Source: Roseococcus sp. (GTDB taxonomy: Bacteria; Pseudomonadota; Alphaproteobacteria; Acetobacterales; Acetobacteraceae). Taken from it: a stretch of DNA of 64,000 nucleotides. The stretch is taken from positions 62,001 through 126,000 of the forward strand of contig JAOAIK010000030.1 of the NCBI GenBank assembly GCA_026414745.1. Direction: 5' to 3'. Of this stretch, positions 24,395 through 32,643 are shown in pieces (the stretch's first letter is position 1; the number at the start of each line of letters is the position of its first letter). Position numbers and translations under genes: made by a program. Below the pieces are notes generated by a model. The model was not told the DNA's origin, did no database searches, and saw only the letters and a list, made by a program, of their open reading frames with translations.

Positions 24395-27018
24395 TCGCGC
24401 TCACCGTCAACGGCGTGCCGCGCGCGCTCGACCTGCCGGGGCAGACGCGGCTCTCGGCGGCGCTGCGCGACAGGCTCGGCCTCACCGGCACCAAGATCGG
24501 CTGCGACGCGGGCGATTGCGGCGCCTGCACCGTGCTGCTGGACGGCGCGCAGGTCTGCGCCTGCTTGACGCCGCTCGGCCAATGCGCGGGCGCCTCGGTG
24601 GAGACGGTGGAGGGCATCGCCGCCACCCCCGAGGGCCGCGCGCTGATGGCGCGCTTCCACGCGGCCGGGGCGGCGCAGTGCGGCATCTGCACGCCGGGCA
24701 TGCTCATGGCGGCGACCGAGCTGCTGCGCGCGAACCCCGCCCCCTCGGAGCGGGAGGCCGAGGCGGCGCTGGGCGGCGTGCTGTGCCGCTGCACCGGCTA
24801 TCGGCGCATCCTGGAGGCCGTCTGCGGCCTGGGGCCCGCGGCCGAGGCGGGGGCGGTGGGCGCGCGGCTGCCGCGGCTCGACGGGGCGGGGAAACTCGAC
24901 GGCACGGCGCGCTTCGGCGCCGATCTCGCGCCGGCCGATGCGCTGTGGCTGAAGGCCGTGCGCTCGCCGCACGCGCATGCGCGCTTCGCGCTGCCCGACA
25001 TCCCGGCCTTCCTGGCCGCGAACCCCGGGATCCGCGCCGTGCTGACGGCGCGCGAGGTGCCGGGGCGCAACGGCTACGGCATCTACCCGCACATCAAGGA
25101 CCAGCCCGTCTTCGCCGAGACTGTGGCGTTGCATCGCGGCGATGCTGTCGCGGCCCTGGTCGGCACGCGCGAGGCCGTCGAGCGGGCGGAACTTCCCGTC
25201 GCGTGGGCGCCGCTGCCCGCCCTCGAGGATCCCGAGGCCGCGCTCGCCGCCCCGCCGCTGCACGCCGCCTTCCCGGGCAATGTGCTCGCCGAGGGGGTGG
25301 TCCGGTGCGGCGACCCTGACGCGGCCTTCGCCGCCGCCGCGCATGTGGCGGAGGGCCGTTTCCGCACCAGCTTCGTCGAGCACGCCTACATCGAGCCCGA
25401 GGCCGGCTTCGCGCGCCGGGTCGGCGAACGCATCGAGATCTGGTGCTCCACCCAGGCCCCGGCGATGGACCGCGAGGAGGTGGCCGGCGTGCTCGGCGTC
25501 CCGCTGGAGGCGGTGCGCATCATCCCGAGCCAGTGCGGCGGCGGCTTCGGCGGCAAGCTCGATGCCGGCATGCAGCCCATGCTGGCGGTGGCCGCCTGGG
25601 TGCTCGACCATCCGGTGCGCGCCATCTGGTCGCGGCCCGAGAGCATGGCGGCCAGCACCAAGCGCCACCCCGCGCGCATCACCGCGCGCGCGGCCTGCGA
25701 CGCGCAGGGGCGGCTGGTCGCGCTGGAGTTCGACGGGCTCTACGACACGGGCGCCTATGCCTCCTGGGGGCCGACGGTGGCGGGCCGCGTGCCCGTCCAC
25801 GCGACGGGCCCCTATCGCGTGCCGCATGTGCGGGCGCGGGCGCGGGCGGTGTTCACCCATAAGCCGCCCGCGGGGGCCTTCCGCGGCTTCGGCGTGCCGC
25901 AGGCCGCGGTGGCGCAGGAGGCGCTCTATGACCGGCTGGCGGATGCCTGCGGGATGGACCGGCTGGAGTTCCGCCTCCTGAACGCGCTGATGCCGGGCGA
26001 CGTGACGGCGACGGGCCAGCGCCTCGACCATTCCGTGGGCCAGCGCGCCTGCCTCGAGGCGCTGCGCCCGCGCTGGAGGGAGTTCCGCGCCGAGGCGGCG
26101 CGGCGCAACGCCGCCGGCGGGGTGCTGCGCCATGGCGTGGGCGTGGCCGCCATGTGGTACGGCATCGGCAACACCGGCATGTCCAACCCCTCCGAGATGC
26201 GGCTGATCCTCGCCCCCGGCGGCCGTCTCGGGTTCCGCAACGGGGCGGTGGACATCGGCCAGGGGAGTGCGACCGTGCTCGCCCAGATCGTGGCCGAGGC
26301 GCTGGGGCTGCCGGTCGCGGCGATCACGCAGATCCTCGGCGACACCGACCTCACGCCCGATGCGGGCAAGACCAGCGCCTCGCGCCAGACCTTCGTCTCC
26401 GGCCGCGCCGCGCTGGCCGCCGCCCTCGACCTGCGCGCCAAGGTGAATGGCGCGCTCGGCTGGGACGGCGCGCGCGTCACCGTGAACGGCGAACCCTATG
26501 CGGGCCCTGCGCTGGAGGGCCGTGGCCGCTTCGACCCGCCGACCGTCCCGCTCGACGCGGAGGGCCAGGGCGCGCCCTACGCCACCTACGGCTTCGGCGC
26601 GCAGCTCTGCGCGCTGGCGGTGGATGTGCGCCTCGGCACCGTGACGCTCGAGCGCTTCGTCGCCGCGCATGACGTGGGGCGGGCGATCAACCCCACCCTG
26701 GTGGAGGGCCAGATCCATGGCGGCATCGCCCAGGGCATCGGGCTCGCGCTGATGGAGGAGTATATCCCCGGCCGCACCGAGAACCTGCACGACTACCTGA
26801 TCCCGAGCGTGGGCGACGTGCCGCCCATCGAGGTGATCCTCATCGAGGAGCGCGAACCCCTCGGCCCCTATGGCGCGAAGGGCGTGGGCGAGCCCGCCCT
26901 GGTGGCGACGGCGCCCGCCATCCTCTCGGCGATCCGCGACGCGACGGGGGCGGAGGTCACGCATCTGCCCGCGCTCCCGCATCGCCTGCGCGCGGCGCTG
27001 GAGGCGGCCGGATGGTAG
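24391..27018 (+). CDS. Fused [2Fe-2S] / molybdenum hydroxylase catalytic subunit (nicotinate dehydrogenase-like)
   Basis: An 875-residue protein that joins two normally separate subunits. Residues 1-155 are the iron-sulfur subunit with both clusters (C38, C43, C46, C56 or C58; then C97, C100, C132, C134 in AQCGIC and VLCRCTGY). The rest is the molybdenum-binding subunit with QCGGGFGGKLDAG, AGAFRGFGVPQAA, the DIGQGSATVLAQ block and the catalytic glutamate in GAKGVGEPALVA. With the FAD subunit just upstream it makes a complete hydroxylase from two polypeptides. The operon also encodes 6-hydroxynicotinate reductase, so nicotinate to 6-hydroxynicotinate is the best guess for the reaction; substrate is inferred from neighbours. 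Confidence 0.87.
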   Translation: MIALTVNGVPRALDLPGQTRLSAALRDRLGLTGTKIGCDAGDCGACTVLLDGAQVCACLTPLGQCAGASVETVEGIAATPEGRALMARFHAAGAAQCGICTPGMLMAATELLRANPAPSEREAEAALGGVLCRCTGYRRILEAVCGLGPAAEAGAVGARLPRLDGAGKLDGTARFGADLAPADALWLKAVRSPHAHARFALPDIPAFLAANPGIRAVLTAREVPGRNGYGIYPHIKDQPVFAETVALHRGDAVAALVGTREAVERAELPVAWAPLPALEDPEAALAAPPLHAAFPGNVLAEGVVRCGDPDAAFAAAAHVAEGRFRTSFVEHAYIEPEAGFARRVGERIEIWCSTQAPAMDREEVAGVLGVPLEAVRIIPSQCGGGFGGKLDAGMQPMLAVAAWVLDHPVRAIWSRPESMAASTKRHPARITARAACDAQGRLVALEFDGLYDTGAYASWGPTVAGRVPVHATGPYRVPHVRARARAVFTHKPPAGAFRGFGVPQAAVAQEALYDRLADACGMDRLEFRLLNALMPGDVTATGQRLDHSVGQRACLEALRPRWREFRAEAARRNAAGGVLRHGVGVAAMWYGIGNTGMSNPSEMRLILAPGGRLGFRNGAVDIGQGSATVLAQIVAEALGLPVAAITQILGDTDLTPDAGKTSASRQTFVSGRAALAAALDLRAKVNGALGWDGARVTVNGEPYAGPALEGRGRFDPPTVPLDAEGQGAPYATYGFGAQLCALAVDVRLGTVTLERFVAAHDVGRAINPTLVEGQIHGGIAQGIGLALMEEYIPGRTENLHDYLIPSVGDVPPIEVILIEEREPLGPYGAKGVGEPALVATAPAILSAIRDATGAEVTHLPALPHRLRAALEAAGW

Positions 27019-28499
27019 ACCGCACCGAGCAGTTCGGCGCGCGCGAGGGCGATGAGGGCATCGTGCGCTGCGACGCCTGCCCGGTGCTCTGCCGCATCCG
27101 GCCCGGCCGCGCCGGCGCCTGCCACCGCTACGCCAACGAGGGCGGGCGGCTGGTGCGCACCGACCCGCTCGTGCTGCTCACCCGCGCGGTGGAGGCGCAG
27201 GAGCCGGTGGTGCCCTTCCTCGACGCCGCGGAGGAATGGTCCGGCGAACTCGCTCCCCGGGAAGAAGTCTTCGTCACCGCGATCGGCGCCGGCACCACCT
27301 ATCCGGACTACAAGCCTGCCCCCTTCATCGTGAGCCAGCGCCATGAGGGGGTGGACACCGTCACCGTCGTCACCGAGGGCATTTTCAGCTACTGCGGCCT
27401 CAAGGCGAAGATCGACACCGACCGCCATCTCGGCCCCGAGGCCGCGCCGGTGCGCCATGAGGGCGAGCAGATCGGCCATGTCACCACCGCCGAATACGGC
27501 TCGCAGATGCTCTCGCTTGGCGGCGTGCGCCACCTCACCGGCGGCTCGAAGCGCGAGGGGCAGGTGACCTGCGCCGCCCTGCTCGCCCTCTGCCGCAAGG
27601 AGGCGATCGAGGTGGAGATCGAGGGCGGCGCGCGCGTCGTCCTCCAGGCCGGGGCCGCGCCTATCGTGAACGGCGTGCGGGAGAGCCGCATGCGCGTGGG
27701 CTGCGGCAGCGCCGCCATCGGCATCTTCGCCCAGCAATGGCACGGCCATGTGGACGAGGTGGTGGTGCTGGACGACCACATCACCGGCGTGCTGACCGAG
27801 CACCAGGCGGGCAAGTGCCTCGGCATGCGCCCCTCGGGGCTGCGGCTGCGCGGCCGGCGCTCCACACCCGGGCGCTATTTCCAGGTGGCGCAGCCCGGCA
27901 GCGGCTGGGGCGGGACGGACGTGACCGACCCGCTCTCCGTCATCGAGGGCTTCGATGCGAAGCACGCCTGGCCCGGCATGCGCGTGCTGATGACCAGCAC
28001 CACCGGCGAGGACGCGCTGTGGTTCGAACTCGACGAGGCGCTGCGCCCCGTGCCCCGTCCCATGCCCGAGGCGGTGGCGCGCACCGTGGCCCGCATCGGC
28101 GAGAACTGCGAGCCGGCGATGACCTCCATCCTGTTCATGGCCGGGGCGGGCGGGTCGCTGCGCGCGGGCGTGACGGAGAACCCGATCCTGCTCACCCGCA
28201 GCGTGCAGCGGGGCGAGGTGCGCGTGACCATGGGCGGCGCGCCCTGCTACCTCTGGCCCGGCGGGGGAATCACGCTCATGGCGGATGTGCTGCGCATCCC
28301 CGACAAGGCCTTCGGCCATGTGCCCACGCCCGCGCTGGTCGCGCCCATCGAGTTCACCCTGCGCGCCGAGCTCTATGCCGCGCTCGGCGGGCATGTGGAG
28401 CACGCCCTCCCGCTCGCGGAGCTGCTCGCCCGCCATGCAGCGGAGAGCGAGAGCGCGCCCTGGCCCGCCGCCAACCCCTGGCCCGAGGCCCCGCGATGA
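27012..28499 (+). CDS. hnr: 6-hydroxynicotinate reductase-like iron-sulfur protein
   Basis: A 495-residue protein that I recognise as the family named after 6-hydroxynicotinate reductase of Eubacterium barkeri. That enzyme uses reduced ferredoxin to turn 6-hydroxynicotinate into 6-oxo-1,4,5,6-tetrahydronicotinate. The N-terminus has a cysteine cluster C20-x2-C23-x3-C27-x9-C37 suited to a [4Fe-4S] centre. Further conserved-looking cysteines occur in FSYCGLK, VGCGSA, GENCEPA and GAPCYLW. It starts 7 bases before the end of the hydroxylase gene. The enamidase that takes the product is encoded by the divergent operon. No dedicated ferredoxin gene was seen here, so the electron donor is unknown. 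Confidence 0.85.
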   Translation: MVDRTEQFGAREGDEGIVRCDACPVLCRIRPGRAGACHRYANEGGRLVRTDPLVLLTRAVEAQEPVVPFLDAAEEWSGELAPREEVFVTAIGAGTTYPDYKPAPFIVSQRHEGVDTVTVVTEGIFSYCGLKAKIDTDRHLGPEAAPVRHEGEQIGHVTTAEYGSQMLSLGGVRHLTGGSKREGQVTCAALLALCRKEAIEVEIEGGARVVLQAGAAPIVNGVRESRMRVGCGSAAIGIFAQQWHGHVDEVVVLDDHITGVLTEHQAGKCLGMRPSGLRLRGRRSTPGRYFQVAQPGSGWGGTDVTDPLSVIEGFDAKHAWPGMRVLMTSTTGEDALWFELDEALRPVPRPMPEAVARTVARIGENCEPAMTSILFMAGAGGSLRAGVTENPILLTRSVQRGEVRVTMGGAPCYLWPGGGITLMADVLRIPDKAFGHVPTPALVAPIEFTLRAELYAALGGHVEHALPLAELLARHAAESESAPWPAANPWPEAPR

Positions 28500-29386
28500 T
28501 GGACGCCGCCGCCTGGCCGCCGCCGCGCCGCCAGCTCCTGCCCGATGGGCGGCTGCTGCTGGAGGACGGGCCCATCCGCCTCGTCATCGGCATCGAGGGC
28601 GCGCGCGCCGCGGTGCTGGAGGCGCGCGAGGCGGCGGCGCGCGCGCTGGAGGGGGTGCTGCCCGCCCTGGCCGAGGAGGTGGCGCTGCTGCGCCAGCCGC
28701 TGATGGGCCGCCCGCCCGCGCCGCGCCACCCCGTCGCGCGGCGCATGGTGGAGGCCGCCTGGCCCTACCGCGCGCATTTCGTCACGCCCATGGTGGCGGT
28801 GGCGGGGGCGGTGGCCGAGCATGTGCTGCTCGGCCTCACCGCCGTGCCCGGCCTGTCCATGGCCTATGTCAACAATGGCGGCGACATCGCCGTGCACCTC
28901 TCGGGCCGGGCGACGCTGCGCGTGGGGCTGGTCGAGCGGCCGGAGGCCGGGGCGCCGGACGGGCTCGCGGTGATCCGCGGCGGCGATGCGGTGCGCGGCA
29001 TCGCCACCTCCGGCTGGCGCGGGCGCAGCTTCTCGCGCGGCATCGCCGACGCGGTGACGGTGCTCGCCGCCCGCGCCCCGGAGGCGGATGCGGCCGCCAC
29101 CCTGATCGCCAATGCGGTGGACGCCGACCACCCGCTGATCCGCCGCGCCCCGGCGCAGAGCCTCGACCCCGACAGCGACCTGCGCGACCTGCCGGTGACC
29201 GTGGATGTGGGCGCGCTGCCGCCCGAGATCGTGCACCTCGCCCTCGACCGTGGCGAGGCCTTCGCCGAGGGGCTGCTGGCGCGCGGGCTGGTGCTCGGCG
29301 TGTGCCTGCGGCTGCAGGGGCAGGTGCGGGTGCTGGGCGCCTCGGGGGCCCTGGTGGCCATCGGCCGCGAGGAAAGGCTCGGCTGA
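28496..29386 (+). CDS. UPF0280 (ApbE-fold-like) family protein
   Basis: A 296-residue soluble protein of the UPF0280 family, distantly related to ApbE flavin transferases. The typical block is MAYVNNGGDIAVHL (about residue 120), followed by GIATSGWRGRSFSRGIADAV and TLIANAVDADHPLIRR. ATG at 28496 overlaps the hnr stop by four bases, so it is made together with the reductase. The neighbourhood suggests it matures or supplies a cofactor to the reductase, for example a bound flavin; this is inference and no UPF0280 activity is established to my knowledge. Confidence 0.8.
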   Translation: MMDAAAWPPPRRQLLPDGRLLLEDGPIRLVIGIEGARAAVLEAREAAARALEGVLPALAEEVALLRQPLMGRPPAPRHPVARRMVEAAWPYRAHFVTPMVAVAGAVAEHVLLGLTAVPGLSMAYVNNGGDIAVHLSGRATLRVGLVERPEAGAPDGLAVIRGGDAVRGIATSGWRGRSFSRGIADAVTVLAARAPEADAAATLIANAVDADHPLIRRAPAQSLDPDSDLRDLPVTVDVGALPPEIVHLALDRGEAFAEGLLARGLVLGVCLRLQGQVRVLGASGALVAIGREERLG

Positions 29387-29431
29387 GGCGGCAAAGCTGG
29401 TATGCTGCCCTCGGCTGGGCGGGGAATTCGG

Positions 29432-29992
29432 ATGGTGGACGACGAGGACCGGCTGCGGCGGCGCCTGTTCGTGCTGCGCGTGGCGAGTGCCGGCGGGGCG
29501 ATTCTGGCGGCGCCGGCCTGGGCGCAGGGCACCAAGGCCGGGCGCAGCCCGCCCGCGCCGCCGCAGGGCGGGGCCGGGCCTCCCTTCGGCGTCAGCGACG
29601 CCGACCCCGGCGATCCCCCGGGGAGCGGTCGCGGCACCGGCCCGCTGCCGCCGCGCGGCGGCCTGACCGACAGCGACCCCAACGATCCGCCGGGCCAAGG
29701 GCGGGGCGGTGGTCGGTTCGCGAGCGATGCCGACCCGAGCGATCCGCCCGGGCAGGGGCGCGGCGCCGGCCGCGGCTTCGGGCAGGGGCTGAGCGACGCC
29801 GACCCGACCGACCCTCCGGGTCAGGGCCGCGGCGGATCGCGCGGCCCCGCGGGCCCGACCGACACCGACCCGGCCGACCTTCCCGGCCAGGGCCGGGGCC
29901 TCGGACGAGGTCCTGTCGGCCCCACCGACACGGATCCGCAGGATCCCCCGGGGCGCGGCCGGAGCACGCCGCGCGGCGGCAAGGGGGTGTGA
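29432..29992 (+). CDS. Secreted low-complexity Asp/Pro/Gly repeat protein
   Basis: A 186-residue protein with a probable signal peptide (RRRLFVLRVASAGGAILAAP, cleavage after AWA near residue 31). The mature part consists of six imperfect repeats beginning at D56, D80, D99, D122, D144 and D166, spaced 19-24 residues apart. Each reads D-[AST]-D-P-x-D-[PL]-P-G-x-G-R. The acid-rich DxDPxD clusters could bind calcium or another cation, while the Gly/Arg spacers would be disordered. It resembles no family I can name firmly. An upstream in-frame ATG (29402) exists, but the one at 29432 puts the signal peptide first. It lies 45 bases after the UPF0280 gene and may or may not belong to that operon. 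Confidence 0.6.
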   Translation: MVDDEDRLRRRLFVLRVASAGGAILAAPAWAQGTKAGRSPPAPPQGGAGPPFGVSDADPGDPPGSGRGTGPLPPRGGLTDSDPNDPPGQGRGGGRFASDADPSDPPGQGRGAGRGFGQGLSDADPTDPPGQGRGGSRGPAGPTDTDPADLPGQGRGLGRGPVGPTDTDPQDPPGRGRSTPRGGKGV

Positions 29993-30028
29993 ACCGCGTG
30001 CCGGGCTCCTCGCCGCTGATGCGGTCCG

Positions 30029-30045
30029 GTTCAGCCCGCGTTCAG
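30029..30045 (+). promoter_or_regulatory. Candidate PhoP/OmpR-type direct-repeat binding site
   Basis: Two GTTCAG hexamers (30029-30034 and 30040-30045) are spaced 11 bases start to start, the one-helical-turn spacing bound by OmpR/PhoP-family dimers. The site is 24 bases upstream of the PepSY gene that opens the operon encoding just such a regulator, so autoregulation is plausible. The close distance to the start codon is a point against it. Confidence 0.35.
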
Positions 30046-30068
30046 GCGCTTGGGCGCAGCAGGGCGCG

Positions 30069-30449
30069 ATGCACGCACGCCTGCTCGCGGGTCTTGCCGC
30101 GGCTCTTCTTCTCGCCCCGCTGCTGCTGCCCGCCGCGCACGACGCGCGTGCCAGCGAGCGCCGCGACCACGAGCGCGCCCGCGCCGCGCTGGAGGCGGGG
30201 CAGATCCGCCCTCTCTCCGACCTGCTGGCCGAGGTGGAACGCCGCTTCCGCGGCCGCGTGATCGAGGCCGAGCTGGAGCGCGACGACGCCCAGTGGCTCT
30301 ACGAGCTCAAGATCCTGCCGCCCAACGGGCGCGTCTTCATCGTGGAGCTCGATGCGGCGACCGGCCAGCTCCTGCGCTCGCGCGGGCCGGTGCAGGAGCG
30401 CGTGCCGGGCGAGAGCGCGGCGCCCCGCCCGGGGGCGGCGCTGCGCTGA
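30069..30449 (+). CDS. Periplasmic PepSY-domain protein
   Basis: A 126-residue exported protein: a signal peptide (residues 1-29, cleavage near ARASE) and one PepSY domain (about 35-105), with the pattern RFRGRVIEAELERDD, WLYELKILPPNGRVFIVELDAATGQLL. PepSY proteins of this size are often encoded beside OmpR-type two-component systems and may inhibit proteases or report envelope state. Here the response regulator starts 49 bases downstream on the same strand. The C-terminal 20 residues are a low-complexity tail. Confidence 0.8.
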   Translation: MHARLLAGLAAALLLAPLLLPAAHDARASERRDHERARAALEAGQIRPLSDLLAEVERRFRGRVIEAELERDDAQWLYELKILPPNGRVFIVELDAATGQLLRSRGPVQERVPGESAAPRPGAALR

Positions 30450-30498
30450 GCGCCGCCGGCGATGGACCACCCCCCGGCCCGCGGTGCATGCTGCGGCC

Positions 30499-31161
30499 AT
30501 GCGCCTTCTCGTCGTCGAGGATCACGCGCAACTGAGCGCGCAGCTCCGTCAGGGGCTCGCCGAGGCCGGCTTCGTCGTGGATGTCGCCACCGACGGCGAG
30601 GAGGGGGCGCATCTCGGGGAGACCGAGCCCTACGACGCGGTGGTGCTCGATCTCGGACTGCCGCGGCTGGATGGGCTGTCGGTGCTGCGCCGCTGGCGCG
30701 CGGGCGGGCGCAACATGCCCGTGCTCATCCTCACCGCCCGCGACGCCTGGAGCGAGAAGGTGGAGGGGCTCAACGCCGGCGCCGACGACTATCTCGCCAA
30801 GCCCTTCGCCATGGGCGAGCTGGTGGCGCGGCTCAACGCCCTGATCCGCCGCGCCAGCGGCCTGGCCTCGCCGGTGCTGCGCTTCGGCCCCGTCACGCTC
30901 GACACGGCCACCCGCATGGTCACGCGCGACGGCCAGTCCGTCCGCCTCACGGCGATGGAATACGCGCTGTTCCAGTATCTGGCGCTGCATGCGGGGCGGC
31001 CCGTCTCCAAGACCGAGCTCACCGAGCACCTCTACGCGCAGGATTTCGACCGCGACTCGAACACGCTCGAGGTGATCGTCGCCCGGCTGCGTCGCAAGCT
31101 GGGCGAGGGGCTGATCGAGACCATCCGCGGCCAGGGCTACCGTCTGCCGGCGCCGCGATGA
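30499..31161 (+). CDS. OmpR/PhoP-family response regulator
   Basis: A 220-residue transcriptional regulator. The receiver domain (1-115) has the acidic pair at ED (residues 7-8), the phosphoacceptor D51 in VVLDLGLPRLDG, the switch T in LILTARD and the lysine in DDYLAKPF. The winged-helix DNA-binding domain (about 125-218) has TAMEYALFQYLALHAGRPVSK and VIVARLRRKLG. The ATG at 30499 begins exactly at the receiver domain. It pairs with the kinase gene that starts 13 bases downstream. The signal is unknown; similar systems respond to divalent cations or envelope stress. Confidence 0.92.
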   Translation: MRLLVVEDHAQLSAQLRQGLAEAGFVVDVATDGEEGAHLGETEPYDAVVLDLGLPRLDGLSVLRRWRAGGRNMPVLILTARDAWSEKVEGLNAGADDYLAKPFAMGELVARLNALIRRASGLASPVLRFGPVTLDTATRMVTRDGQSVRLTAMEYALFQYLALHAGRPVSKTELTEHLYAQDFDRDSNTLEVIVARLRRKLGEGLIETIRGQGYRLPAPR

Positions 31162-31174
31162 GGGGCGGGGCGGG

Positions 31175-32557
31175 GTGAGGGGGGAGGGGGCGATACGCGA
31201 GGCGCGGCCGCGCCTGCCTCGCAGCGGCTCGCTCACCTGGCGGCTCGCCGCCTCCGCCGCCTTCTGGGTGGCGATGGGGCTCGGCCTCATCGGCTGGTTC
31301 GTCATCCGCACCGACGCGCGCCAGATCGAGGCCGCGGCCGATGCGCGCATCGAGCGCCAGCTCGATTCGCTGGTCGCCGCCGTCGCCTTCGACCGCAGCC
31401 TTGGCCCGCTGCTGACGCGGCCGCTGGCCGATCCGGAGTTCGAACGCCCGCTGTCGGGCTTCTACTGGCAGCTCACCGGGCCGGGCGGCACGGTGCTCAC
31501 CTCGCGCTCGCTCTGGGATTCCCGCCTGCCGCCGCCGCTCTCCGGAGGAGGGCGGCTGGTGGCGCGCGACCTCTGGGGGCCGCGCAGCGAAGCGCTGCGC
31601 GCGCTGGAACGCGAGGTGACCATCGAGGCGCCGGGGGGGCGGGTCGCCATCGCCGTGCAACTCGCCGTGCCGCGCGCGGCGATCGACGAGGAGATCCTGA
31701 GCCTGCGCCGCGGTGTGGTGCTCGCCTTCGCCGTGCTCGGCGCGGGGCTCGTGCTCGTCGTGGTCGGGCTGGTTGTCTGGGGCCTGAGACCGCTGCGCCG
31801 GACCCGCGAGGAGATCGTGGAGGTGCGCGAGGGCAGGCGCCAGCACATGGACGTCGCCGCCCCCTCCGAGATCGCGCCGCTGGTCGAGGAGATCGAGGCG
31901 CTCATCGAGCAGAACCGCGCCACGGTGGAGCGTGCACGCCACCATGTCGGCAACCTCGCCCATGCGCTGAAGACGCCCATCGCCGTGCTGCGCAACGCGC
32001 TCGAGACGGGCGATGCGGAGGCCGCGCGCGCCCAGGCCGTCACGCTCGAGAGGCTGGTGCAGCACCATCTGCGCCGCGCGCGCGCGGGGGCGCTGGCCGG
32101 CAGCGCGGCGGGCGAGAGCGCGCCCCATGAGGTGGCGCAGGCGGTGGCCACCGCGCTCTCGCGTCTGACGGCGCAGCGCGGCCTCGCCATCGAGGTGCGG
32201 GGCGAGCGTGCGGCCCGCGTGCGGGCCGACGCGCAGGATCTGACCGAGATGCTCGGCAATCTGATCGAGAACGCCACGAAGTTCGCCGCCCGGCGCGTGC
32301 GCGTGACGGTCACCGCCCCGCGCGGCCAGCCCGTGGCCATCGAGATCGAGGATGACGGCCCAGGCCTGCCGCCGGGCGAGGACGCGGCGGCGCTGGCCCG
32401 CGGCGTGCGACTCGACGAATCCAAGACCGGTTCGGGGCTCGGCCTCGCCATCGTGAACGACCTCGCCCAGCTCTATGGCGGCCGGCTGCGCCTGTCCTCG
32501 AGCCCCGCCCTCGGCGGGCTCAGGGCGCGGCTGGAGCTGCCGGGCTGGCGCGGCTGA
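31175..32557 (+). CDS. Sensor histidine kinase (PhoQ-like architecture)
   Basis: A 460-residue membrane kinase with two transmembrane helices (about 24-44 and 182-204) flanking a periplasmic sensor region of some 135 residues. A HAMP-like linker (RPLRRTREEIVEVREGR) follows, then the dimerisation/phosphoacceptor helix with H263 in NLAHALKTPIAVL and the ATPase domain with N box (GNLIENATKF, about 361-370), G1 (IEDDGPGLPPG) and G2 (KTGSGLGLAI). The start is a GTG at 31175 in a G-rich leader. It is partner of the upstream response regulator. The LAHALKTP form of the H box is typical of PhoQ-like kinases. Confidence 0.9.
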   Translation: MRGEGAIREARPRLPRSGSLTWRLAASAAFWVAMGLGLIGWFVIRTDARQIEAAADARIERQLDSLVAAVAFDRSLGPLLTRPLADPEFERPLSGFYWQLTGPGGTVLTSRSLWDSRLPPPLSGGGRLVARDLWGPRSEALRALEREVTIEAPGGRVAIAVQLAVPRAAIDEEILSLRRGVVLAFAVLGAGLVLVVVGLVVWGLRPLRRTREEIVEVREGRRQHMDVAAPSEIAPLVEEIEALIEQNRATVERARHHVGNLAHALKTPIAVLRNALETGDAEAARAQAVTLERLVQHHLRRARAGALAGSAAGESAPHEVAQAVATALSRLTAQRGLAIEVRGERAARVRADAQDLTEMLGNLIENATKFAARRVRVTVTAPRGQPVAIEIEDDGPGLPPGEDAAALARGVRLDESKTGSGLGLAIVNDLAQLYGGRLRLSSSPALGGLRARLELPGWRG

Positions 32558-32643
32558 GCGGCCGCCCGGACGACGCCTGCGCCGCCGGTCTCGCCGCTTT
32601 TCAGCTTTCCGGGACCTTGCCGGCGCGTTATCTCTACCGAGCG

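Noticed and set aside
18130-29386. Purine catabolism locus
   Set aside because: XdhA/XdhB-like genes suggest it at first, but XdhC, uricase, allantoinase and ureidoglycolate genes are absent while Hnr and enamidase are present.
29580-29980. CRISPR-like or tandem DNA repeat
   Set aside because: The periodicity is of codons in one reading frame (DxDPxDPPG units of unequal spacing); spacers are not unique sequences of constant length and repeats are not identical.
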